NCBI GenBank assembly: GCA_030035585.1
Contig: CM057475.1
Location: 2,427,501-2,491,500, forward strand
Direction of reading: 5' to 3'
DNA length: 64,000 nt
From: Dugong dugon
Taxonomy: Eukaryota; Chordata; Mammalia; Sirenia; Dugongidae
The position numbers and the translations under genes were made by a program. Under the pieces are notes generated by a model. That model had not been told where the DNA came from, ran no database searches, and was given only the letters and a program-made list of their open reading frames with translations. Shown piece by piece: positions 11,770-24,114 of the stretch; the first letter of the stretch is position 1, and each line of letters begins with the position of its first letter.

Positions 11770-12640
11770 TCTAACTGGAGGACTCCCTTAAGTATTTCTT
11801 GTAATATTGGTTTGATTTTTGCAAATTCCCAAAACTTTTGTTTATCTGGAAATGTCCTAATTTCGCCATCATATTTGAGAGAGTTTTGCTGGATATATAA
11901 TTCTTGGCTGGCAATTTTTTTCCTTCAAGGATTTATATATATCATCCCGTTGCCTTCTTGCCTGCATGGTTTCTGCTGAGTAGTCCGAGCTTATTCTTAT
12001 TGACTCTTCTTTTTAGATGACTTTTCGTTTCTCCTTAGCCTCTCTTAAAATTCTCTCTGTATCTTTGGTTTTGGCAAGTTTGATTATAGTATGTCTTGGT
12101 GACTTTCTTTTGGGATCTACCTTATATGTGTTCAATGAGCATCTTGGATAGATATCTTGTCATCTTTCACTATATCAGGGATGTTTTCTGCCAGCAAATC
12201 CTCAACAATTCTCTCTGTATTTTCTGTTATCTCCCCTGTTCTGGTACTCGAATCACTCGTAGGTTATTTCTCTTGATAGAGTCCCAAGTAATTCATAGGG
12301 TTTCTTCATTTTTTTAAATCCTTTTATCTGGTTTTTCTCAAATAAGTTGGTGTGAAGTGCTTTAGCTTCGATTTTACTAATTCTGATTTCCATTGCCTCA
12401 ATTCTGCTCCTATGATTTTCTGTTGAGTTGTCTATTTCAGAAATTTTATTGTTAATCTTCTGCATTTCTGATTGCTGTCTCTCTATGGATTCTTGCAGCC
12501 TGTTAAATTTGTCATTATGCTCTTCTGTAATCTTTTCAGTTTCCCCTATTGCGTGTTCTGTGTTTTGATTAATTACCTTCCTAATTTCTTGAAGAGTTCT
12601 GTATATTAATCTTTTGTATTCTGCCTCTGGTAATTCCAAT
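11770..12640 (-). pseudogene. L1 ORF1 relic, copy 2
   Basis: An open segment at 12639-12253 encodes a long coiled coil (EEHNDKFNRLQESIERQQ, then EIDNSTENHRSRIEAMEIR). The RNA-binding C-terminal region continues in broken frames to about 11770. The coiled-coil sequence differs clearly from copies 1, 4 and 5 and matches copy 3, placing it in the second L1 lineage. Confidence 0.75.
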
Positions 12641-14069
12641 TATTTATTTTTGGAGCTTGCTGAAGCCATCATGGATTGCCTCTGTATGTGATTTGATATT
12701 GAGTGCTGTCTCTGAGCCATCGATAAGTTATTATATTTATTTATTTTATGTTTGATTACTGTGTCCTAGCTTCTTGTTTTGTTTCGATATGCCCAAATAG
12801 GCTGGTCGTATGAGCCTGTTTGATTGTTTGCGCCTTTGAAGCTCTAATGACCTGTCACTAGCTGGTTAGATCTGTTACTAGGTATGTAGCTCAGAAGTCT
12901 GCCCAATCCTCGTGTATGGATTCAGCTCAGGTGCCCAGGTAGATAGCCACCAAGTGCGTGGTGTAGGCTTTCACTTAACAGTCCTAGACAGGCATGGGTG
13001 ATTGGTGTAGGCACTGGCATCTGGCTGCAGCAGGAGGACACATTCTGTGCAAAGCAGTGAACTGACGGCTGCCCCCGAGTGTCCATCATGAAGGCGTGTT
13101 CCTGTTCCCTAGAGTGCGTAGGTGGGTGGGTTTTGCGACTGGACTATGAGCACCTAATGCTGTTGACTGTAGGCCCCTATCATAGGGTGCTGGGTTGTGT
13201 GGGTGGAGCCACCAGTCCTCAGGACCCTGATGTGGGTAGGTGAAGACACTGCTTAATGGGCAGAGCAGTGTCAAATGTCAGGAATCTGCCACTTCACAGA
13301 TGAAACAGTTGAAGTTAGACTTCCGGTGTATACCCTGTTGTACTGTGGTAATGAAGGCCTATGCTGTTGAGATGGGCCCACACAAGTCTATTCAGGGGCA
13401 AAGACACTCAAAGTCCGTGGATCCTTTATGCCTGTGCCTAGGTAAAGGAGCTGTGTCTACCCTGGGTTCCTGGCTTAGGGGAGTCGGCCGTTTATTTTTT
13501 CCTCTGTTTGTTAATTTGTTCACTCTCCAAGACAGGTAGAATGGCTCCGGGCATGTGATAGATCCTACTTCTGGCCCAGGGGACTCGGCAATTGCTGAAG
13601 CTGGTCTGGGACCCAGTGCAGAGCAGGGAAGGTAAATGGGAGAGAGGCTTTTCACTAAGGGGGCTGTTTTTCATCTGCGAGGTAGTCCATACGCAATTAC
13701 TTATCTTTTGCTGATGAGGGCTGCTTCTCACTGGTTCTGGGTGGCCGAGTAGACTCTCTGGTGCTGGGTGTCTCCTGGTGTGGAAAACGCGCCTCCTGAA
13801 CACGGCTGCTTGCCTGTCGCACCGCTCACCCCTGTGCTGATCAGGCCTAAAGGGCTAAGGCTCTTACCAGCTCAGGTCTGGCACCTCCTCGCTGCTTCTG
13901 AACTGTCTCTCCCTTCCCTTGCCTATCAGTCTGGTTCCTCAACTCTGCTTTTGATGTTCAGGGCTTCCAGATTGCTGTGTATAATCAATTCACTTGTTTT
14001 TTTCGGGTCTTTGTTGTAAGAGGGTCCACCAGAAGCATCTGACTACTCTGCCATCTTGGCCCTGCCTCC

Positions 14070-14208
14070 TTACATCAATCTTTTCTGATATATAAAAGAG
14101 CATATGAAGCAAGCAACGAAGCAGAGATGGAGAAGATAGAAGCCACATGATCGTCAAGGAACCTAGGAATAGAAACTGAAAAGAAACAAGGACCTTCCCC
14201 CAGAGTGG

Positions 14209-14258
<50 letters not shown>

Positions 14259-14385
14259 TTTCCCTAAAGCTAGCTCCCTGAATTCAGACTTCTAGTCTCC
14301 TAAACTGTGAGAAAATAAATTTCTGTTCATTAAAAGCAACCCACTTGTGGTATTTCTGTTATAGCAGCTCTGGATCACTAAGGCA
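14070..14385 (+). mobile_element. MaLR-type LTR, 3' part only
   Basis: Starts abruptly next to L1 copy 2 and ends 'actaaggca', as the complete LTRs at 41709 and 56974 do. It contains 'gaaaataaatttctgttcat' (a likely poly(A) signal region) and 'cccacttgtggtatttctg'. The 5' half is absent on the other side of the L1, consistent with a deletion through the L1. Confidence 0.7.
14212..14256. repeat. (GA)n microsatellite
   Basis: About 22 uninterrupted GA units inside the LTR remnant. Confidence 0.97.
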
Positions 14386-16817
<2,432 letters not shown>

Positions 16818-16913
16818 GGTATTGTGTTACCAAGCCAGAGGTTATCTTCATGCTGGAGCAAAGAGATGAGCCATGGGTACTGGAAGAAGAGTCCCCATGC
16901 CACATTCACCCAG
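16818..16913 (+). CDS. KRAB-b box exon of the same gene
   Basis: A 96-bp exon entered at phase 1 and left at phase 1. It reads GYCVTKPEVIFMLEQRDEPW followed by VLEEESPCH, the classic KRAB-b pattern (KP.VI..LEQ..EPW). The acceptor is 'ttcccag' and the donor 'gtgagt'. KRAB-b strengthens TRIM28-mediated repression in family members that carry it. The unpaired final G combines with AC at 36082 to give an Asp codon, so the frame runs on into the finger exon. Confidence 0.92.
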
Positions 16914-17205
16914 GTGAGTTAGTGAGTACATAGCAAGTTATAAGCCAGGGAGAAATAGATCCTAAGGAGTTAGTTCAGATGTTAGCATCTTTGAACATTT
17001 TCAAAACCAGTTTTTAGAGTTACCAGAACTTTGGAAGTGACTGAGAATAATTGGCTTGTATGCTTGAGATATATATATTACATTTGAAATAATAACTAGA
17101 TGCTCTTTTTTTCTTCCAAAAACCCAATCTTTGCCTGTTTCATTTTAGATACTTGATTATTCTTTTTGTATCAATTTTAGCTGTTTTCTTTTAATCATAT
17201 GTTAC
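16914..17205 (+). other. Start of the large KZFP intron
   Basis: AT-rich sequence between the KRAB-b donor and the ERV-L 5' LTR. Nothing else recognised. Confidence 0.6.
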
Positions 17206-17735
17206 TGTGATTGTTAAGGTTGTGTGTCAACTTGGCTGGGACATGATTCTCAGTGATTTGACAGTTATTATGTAGTTTGGCAGTCATATAATGATGTAAT
17301 CACCTCTATGATGAGATCTGTTCTGAGTGGCCAGTAAGTTGAAAGGGAATTTCCTTGAGGATGTGGCCTGCATCCAATATAGGCGGACTTTCTGGCAAGG
17401 CTTGCAGGCTTTTGCTTACTCTGGATCCTGCAGCTGGCCCCCTGTTCATCTGACCTCTGGTTCTTGGGACTTGAACTAGCAGCTTACCTGCCATCTTGCC
17501 TGCCAGTCTTGGGATATGTCAGTCTCTGCAGCCTGTGAGTTAGATGCCTGCTGTCTAACTTGTCTATCTTGGATTCACCAGCCCCTGCATCTACTTGAGT
17601 CAGGAGAAGCCTCCAGCCTGACTTGGGACTTTGCAGCCTCTACAGCTGTGTGATCTGTTTCTTTGATATAAATCTCTCTCTATATATATTTATACGCTTT
17701 ACTGGTTTTGCTTCTCTAGAGAACCCAGCCTAAGA
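17206..17735 (+). repeat. 5' LTR of the ERV-L provirus
   Basis: Begins 'tgtgattgttaaggttg' with the MLT2-like signature 'gtcaacttggctggg'. It has 'gatataaatctctctc' near the 3' end and terminates near 'gagaacccagcctaagata'. The downstream 'tggtactcagg' at 17740 is where a primer-binding site is expected. The other LTR is clearly diverged and has a short internal duplication near 31400. Confidence 0.85.
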
Positions 17736-17874
17736 TATTTGGTACTCAGGTTTCTAGAGAAACAAAATTGTGAGGATAAGTTTTCTAAATTGATTCTCAA
17801 GTCTGGTTAGTCTTAAAGATGTTGATGACTCTGCTTTTAGTAGTAAAGAGGGTGCTGCTAATCCATGGCATGAG

Positions 17875-19210
17875 GTGGCAATAGAAATACGCAAAATATC
17901 ACCAGCAATAGATCAAGTATTGGTGAGAGGTGAGGCTGTGCGTGACTGTGTGTTTGATACCTTTCTACAGTTTTGTCATTATGAGAAGTATAAGGAAGCT
18001 AGTTGGTTGGTCCTACTTTTGCTAGACAAAGTGCTAAAAGAAAGAGATGAGCTCAGGGCTTCAGAGTCAAAGCTCAAGCACCCCATAAACTACCTCAAAG
18101 TTTTATACTTGTGCCTTGAAAGAAAGCCTTACTTCTTGTAGTAACAGAGCTAATATTGCCAAAAACCAAACCCAGAGTCTTATTGTAAGAGTGGCTGAGT
18201 TACAGTGCCAACTGAATTCCCAAACTTGAGTGGTGCCTGAAGTTAAAGTGAGGGCATTGATTGGGAAGAAAGGGATCCTGAAACTTGGGATGGGTAAATG
18301 TGGGCGGATAATCAGGAAGTTGGGGACACTGAGCCCCTAAATTCCATTGAATCACTCCTGCCAACAGAACCAGCCCTCTTACTCCCATCTGAAGAGATTA
18401 CGCCATCTTTGGCTGCTAAGCCACCCTCCCCAGTAAAACCATTAACCTTCCACCCCCCTTAGATGAGATTAACCCAGCTGTGTCTGAAGAGCCTTTGTCT
18501 GAGTCATTGCCTGGTGCATTGCCTGAGGCAGAATACCTTACAAGACAATGCTGAGTGTTCTCAAAACACAGCCACACCACCCATTAAGGCTTCTAGACCT
18601 ATAACTAGACTTAGGTCCCTGCAAGCTCCAAAAGGTGAAGTACAAATAGTGACCCAGGAGGAGGTACGCACACTGTAAAAGAACTACTTGACTTTTCTAT
18701 GTACAAACAGAAAATTGTGGAATACGTGTAAGAATGGCTATTAAGGGTGTAGATAATGGTGCAAGGAACATAAAGATGGATCAGTCTGAGTTTATTGATA
18801 TGGGCTCACTAAACACAGATTCTTCATTCTATATTTCAGCTTGAGAGGTTAGGAAAGGATCTAATATTTCATTTGGTTGGGTTGCTGAAGCATACATTAT
18901 GTGGTGGCCTACTCTAAATCAAGTTGAAGTAGCAGACCTGCCTTGGTATACTGTAGAAGAAGGTATCCAAAGGCTTAGGGAAATTGGCATGTTATGGTGG
19001 ATTTATCAGGTTAGACCCACAGACCCACACATAGAGTTCCCAGAGGACACACCTTTTACCACAACTGTGAGGAACAAATTTGTGAAGGGAGCCCCAGCAT
19101 CTGTGAAGACTGCTGTGATTGCTATTTTATGTAAGTCAGATTTGACAGTGGGAACTGCCCTAACTGAATTAAGACCTGATTCCAATGAGGCTGATCGGAC
19201 CCTGTGGTAG
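17875..19210 (+). pseudogene. ERV-L gag relic (5' part)
   Basis: Open pieces lie at 17875-18141 and 18899-19210, separated by stops. The second reads WWPTLNQVEVADLPWYTVEE and RPTDPHIEFPEDTPFTTTVR. Identification is by position between the 5' LTR and protease and by general ERV-L similarity; no single catalytic motif is expected in gag. Structural capsid proteins would have been encoded here. The frame is too broken for a product. The coding relic continues after the solo LTR at 19765. Confidence 0.65.
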
Positions 19211-19278
19211 TAGGGGCCAAGTGGCGGCACTCAGTTGACAAAGACAGGGTAGATGTGGTTACCATAATGGACAGTGGA

Positions 19279-19759
19279 TGTTATAGGTCGAATTATGTCC
19301 CCCCCCCAAATATTTATATAAATTTGGCTGGGCCATGATTCCCAATATTTTGTGATTTTCCTGTATGTTGTAAGTCCTGCCTCTATGGTGTTAATGAAGG
19401 AGGATGAGTGGCAGTTGTGTTAGTGAGGCAGGACTCAATCTGTAAGATTGGATCGTGTCTTGAGGCAATCTCTTGAGATATAAAAGAGAGAAGCGAGCAG
19501 AGAGACGGGGACCTCATACCACCAAGAAGGCAGCACCAGGAGCAGAGTGCGTCCTTTATACCCAGGGTCCCTGTGTGGAGGAGCTCCTAGTCCAGGGTAA
19601 GATTGATGAGAAGGCTGACAGAGAGAGACAGCCTTCCCCTGGAGCTGATACCCTAAATTTGGACTTTTAGCCTACTTTACTGTGAGGAAATAAATTTCTC
19701 TATGTTAAAGCCGTCCACTTCTGATATTTCTGTTATAGCAGCACTAGATGACTAAGACA
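19279..19759 (+). mobile_element. Solo LTR (MaLR type) inserted in ERV-L gag
   Basis: A 481-bp LTR starting 'tgttataggtcgaattatg' and ending 'gactaagaca'. Perfect 5-bp duplication gtgga (19274-19278 and 19760-19764). It is the same family as 35153-35633 and 56276-56757. It interrupts the gag relic, so it is younger than the ERV-L provirus. Confidence 0.93.
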
Positions 19760-19764
19760 GTGGA

Positions 19765-20010
19765 GTCAAAGCAATAATCAGAATAGCCTGACTCATATGG
19801 ACTTATGGCGTTGGCTACTTAGTCATGGTGTTCTTAGGCGTGAAATAGATAGGAAATCTACTAAATATTTACTTGATCTGTACAAGTGGAAGAATTCTAG
19901 GTCAAGCGAACAGCAGTCTAACTGGATTTACCAGAATAGACAGTCACGACCCCTCAGTCAGTTCCCAGACTTGAGTGAGTTTATAGACCCACAACCCCTT
20001 GAATGAAGGG
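19765..20010 (+). pseudogene. ERV-L gag relic (3' part)
   Basis: 19797-20006 reads WRWLLSHGVLRREIDRKSTK and then QSRPLSQFPDLSEFIDPQPLE before a stop. This is the resumed gag coding sequence after the solo LTR, just before the protease region. The start is arbitrary because the frame is broken. Confidence 0.6.
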
Positions 20011-20154
20011 GATGCTAGGTCTACTTGTGGAAGGACTCTGATGCACTGCCAAAAACTTATACTGTTACTCTTTCTCCCAGCCTTCCCCAAAGCAGTCTAC
20101 AGCCTTTTACTAGAGTGACTGTTCACTGGGGAAAAGGAAGTAATCAGACTTTTC

Positions 20155-23132
20155 GGGGATGAGTGGATACTGGCTCTGAACTGACACTAATTCCAGGAGA
20201 CTTGGAATGTCACTGTGGTCTACCAGTCAGTGAGGTGATATGGTCAGGTTATTAATGGAGTCTTAGCTCATGTCTGTCTCACAGTTGGTCCAGTGGTAAT
20301 TTCCTGTAGTGATCTCCCCAGTTCCAGAATGCATAATTAGAACAGATATACTCAGCAACTGGTGGAACCCCCACATAGGATCCCTGCCAAGTGGAGTAAG
20401 GGCTGTTATGGTAGGAACAGCCAAATGGAAGCCATTAGAACTGTCCCTACCTAGAAAAATAGTAAACCAAAAGCAATACTGCATTCCTGGAGGGATTCCA
20501 GCGATTACTACCACCATCAAGGACTTGAGGAATGCAGGGATGGTAATTCCTACCACATCCTAATTCAGCTCACCTATGTGGCCTGTGCAGAAACAGATGG
20601 ATCTTGGAGAATGAGTGGATTATTGAAAACTTAATCAAGTGGTGACTTCAGTTGCAGCTGCTGTTCCAGATGTGGTTTCATTGCTTGAGCAAATTAATAC
20701 ATCTCCTGGTATCTGGTATACTGCTATTGATCTGGCTAATGCCTTTTTCTCCATACCTGTTTCAAAGGACTAACAGAAGTGGTTTGCCTTCAGCTGGCAA
20801 GGCTAGCAGTACACTGTCAATGTCCTACCTCAAGGCTATATCACCTCTCCAGCCCTCTGTCATAATTTAGTCCGCAGGTACTTGATCGTCTTTCCCTTCC
20901 ACAGGACGTCCCAATGGTTCATTACATTGATGACATTATGCTGATTAGGCCTAGTAAGGAAGAAGTGTCAATGACTCTGGACTTATTGGTAAAACATTTA
21001 CATGCTACAGGGTAGGAAATTAATCTGACAAAAATTCAGGTGCCTTCCACCTCCGTGAAAATTGTAGGGATCCAATGGTGTGGGTCGTGTTGAGATATTA
21101 CATCTAAAGTGAAGGATAAGGTATTGCATCTGGCCCCTCCCACAACTAAAAAGGAGGCACAGTGCCTAGTGGGCCTCTTTGGATTTTGGAGGCAACATAT
21201 TGCTCATTTGGGTGTGCTACTCCAGCCTATTTATCAAGTGTCTCAAAAAGCTGCTAGTTTTGAGTGGGGACCAGAAGAAGAGAAGGCTCTACAATAGGTT
21301 CAGGCTGCTGTGCAAAGGGGCTCTGCCTCCTGACCATATGATCCAGCTGATCCAGTGGTGCTTGAAGTTTCAGTGGCAGATAGAAAAGCTATTTGGAGTT
21401 TTTGGCTGGCCCCTATTGGTGAATGACAGAGGAGACCCTTAGGATTTTGGAGCAAAGCCCTGCCATCCTCTGCAGATAACTACTTTCCTTTTGAGAAACA
21501 GCTTTTGGCTTGTTACTAGGCCTTGGTAGAGACTGAATGCTTAACCATGGGCCACTTAGTCACCATGTGGCCTGAGATACCCATCATGAACTGGGTGTTG
21601 TCTGACCCACAGAGCCATAAAGTTCGATGTGCACAACAGCACTCCATCATTAAATGGAAGTCGTATATATGAGATTGGGCCTGAGCAGGACGTGAAGGGA
21701 CAAGTAAGTTGCATGAGGAAGTTTCCCAGATGCCTGTGGTCTTCACTCCTGTCACATTACCTTCCATCTCCCAGTCTGCACCTATGGCCTCATGGGGAAT
21801 TCCTTATGATCAGTTGACTGAGGAAGAGAAAACTCCTGCCTGGTTCACAGATGGTTCTACACGATATGTTGGCACCACTCAAAAGTGGAAAGTGGCAGCA
21901 CTACAACCCTTTTATGATACCTTCCTGAAGGACAGTGGTGCAGGGAAATCTTCCCAAAGGACAGAACTTTGAGCAGTGCACCTGGTTGTTCACTTTGCTT
22001 GGAAGGAGAAATGGCTAGATGTGAGATTGTATATTGATTCTTGCGATGTAGCCAGTGGTTTGGCTGGATGGTCAGGAACTTGGAAGGAACATGATTGGAA
22101 AAATGGAGAAAAAGAGGTGTGAGGAAGAGGTATGTGGATAGACCTCTCTGAATGAGCCAAAGAAGTGAACATATTTCTGTCTCACGTGAATGCTAACCAA
22201 AGGGTGACCTCTGCAGAGGAGGACTTTAACAGTCAAGTCGTTCGGACGATGCATTCTGTGGAAACCAGTCATCTTCTTTTCCCTAGCCACTCCCATCATT
22301 GTCCAGTGGGCTCATGAACAAAGTGACTGGTGGCAGGGATGAAGATAATGCATAGGGTCAGCAACATGGACTTCCACTCACCAAGGCCAACTTGGCCACA
22401 GCCACTGCTTAGTGCCCAATCTGCCAGCAACAGAGACCAACACCGAGTCCCCCATATGGTACCATTTCTCGAGGTGCTCAGCCAGCAACCTGGTGGCAGG
22501 TTGATTACATTGGACTGCTTCTGTCATTGAAAGGACAGTGTTTTGTTCTTACTGAAATAGACAGTTACTCTGGATATGGGTTTGCTTTCAATGCACGCAA
22601 TGCTTCTGCCAAAACTACCATCCTTGGACTTACAGAATGCCTTATCTACCGTCATGGTATCCAACACAGCATTGCCTTGGATCAAAGGACTAACATCACA
22701 GCAAATAAAGTACAGCAGTGGGCCCATGTTTGGAATTCACTGGTCTTACCATGTTCCCTATCATCCTGAAGCAGCTGGCTTGATAGAACAATGGAATGGC
22801 CTTCTAAAGACACAATTATGTTGCCAGCTAGGTGGCAATACCTTGCAGGGTTGGGGCAAGGTTCTCCAGGAGGCTGTATGTGCTGTAAACCAGCATCCAA
22901 TATACGGTACTGTTTCTCGCATAGCCACAATTCATGGGCCCAGGATTTAAGGTGGAAATGGGAGTGGACCACTCACTATTACCCCTAGTGACCTGTTTGC
23001 AACATTTTTGCTTCCTGTCCCACGACCTTATGCTGTACAGGTCTAGAGATCTTAGTTCAAAAGGGAGGAATGCTTCCACCTGGAGACACAATCACTGATT
23101 CCATTGAACTGGAGGTTAAGAATGCCACCTGG
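20155..23132 (+). pseudogene. ERV-L pol relic: protease, RT, RNase H, integrase
   Basis: Domains appear in the canonical order across shifted frames. The aspartic protease motif is near 20165 (VDTGSELTLIPGD). RT motif A is near 20720 ([15 protein letters not shown]), motif B near 20830 (LPQGY), and the catalytic YIDD near 20925 (VHYIDDIMLI). The RNase H motif FTDGS is near 21845, with SSQRTEL near 21955. Integrase has the VDYIG motif near 22500 and the glutamate block EAAGLIEQWNGLLKTQ near 22770. These enzymes would copy and integrate the provirus. Numerous stops and frameshifts make it inactive. The end of the region enters dUTPase and is cut by L1 copy 3 at 23149. Confidence 0.9.
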
Positions 23133-23148
23133 CCACTTTGGTCTCCTT
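23133..23148. repeat. Target-site duplication, left copy (L1 copy 3)
   Basis: ccactttggtctcctt here matches ccaccttggtctcctt at 30673-30688 with one mismatch in 16. It lies in the ERV-L dUTPase coding relic. Confidence 0.9.
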
Positions 23149-24114
23149 TTATTTTTTATTGTGCTTTAAGTGAAAGTTTACAATTCAAGTTAGTTTCTCT
23201 TAGAAAAATTTATACACACATTGTTATGTGACCCTAGTTGCTCTTCCTGTGATGTGACAGCACACTGTTCCTTTCCACCCCAAATATCTGGTGTCCATTC
23301 AGCCAACTCCTGTCCCTTTCTGCTTTCTCATCTCACCTCCGTACAAGAGCTGCCATTTAGTCTCATGTATCTACTAGAGCTAATAAGCACACTCTTAATG
23401 AGTATCATTTTATGTCTTCTTATCTTTGAAGAGGTGGCTTCAGGAACAGTTTTAGTTTTGAGCAAACAGCGAATCTGGGGTCCATGTCTTCTGGGGTCCC
23501 TCTAGTCTCAGACCATTAAGTCTGGTCTTTTTACTAGAATTTGAGTTCTATACCCTACTTTTCTCCTGCCTGTCAGGGACTCTCTGTTGTGTTCATTGGT
23601 GGTAGCCGGGAACCATCTAGTTCTTCTGGTCTCAGGCTGATGGAGTCTCTGGTTTACATGGTCCTTTCTATCTCTTGGGCTCATATTTCCCTTGTGTCTT
23701 TGATTTTCTTCATTCTCCTTTGCTCCAGGTGGATTGGGACCAATTGATGCATCTTAGATGGCTGCTCACCAGCTTTTAAGACCCCAGACGTCCCTCACCA
23801 AAGTGGGATGCAGAACATTTTCTTAATAAACTTTGTTATGTCAGTTGACCTAGATGTCCCCTGAAACCATGGTCCTCAGACTCCACCCCTGCTACTCTGT
23901 CCCTTGAAGTGTTTTGTAGTATGCAGGAACCTTAGCTTTGGTTTAGTCCAGTTGTGCTGACTTCGCCTGTAGTGTATATTATCCTTCCTTTCATCTAAGA
24001 TAATTCTTGTCTACTATCTAGTTAGTGACTACCCCTCTCCCTCCTTCCCCACCTTCATAACCATCAAAGAATGTTTTCTTTTGTGTTTAAACCTTTTCTT
24101 GAGTTCTTATAACA

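Larger units (their letters stand above)
6655..14069 (-). mobile_element. L1 LINE copy 2, apparent chimera of two subfamilies
   Basis: On the - strand: 5'UTR 14069 to about 12700 (ending in the 'atcttggccctgcctcc' leader shared with copy 3), ORF1 about 12640-11770, ORF2 about 11380-7790, then 3'UTR 7789-6655. The 5'UTR and ORF2 belong with copy 3 (23149-30672). The 3'UTR belongs instead with copies 1 and 4. About 0.3 kb of ORF2 end and spacer is missing at the switch near 7789. No target duplication is visible between 6655 and 14070, which fits a deletion joining two different L1 insertions. Confidence 0.85.

Noticed and set aside
14212-14256. Regular short repeats considered as CRISPR-like or regulatory
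   Set aside because: Simple GA dinucleotide run inside an LTR; no spacers. The TG run at 43686 was dismissed in the same way.
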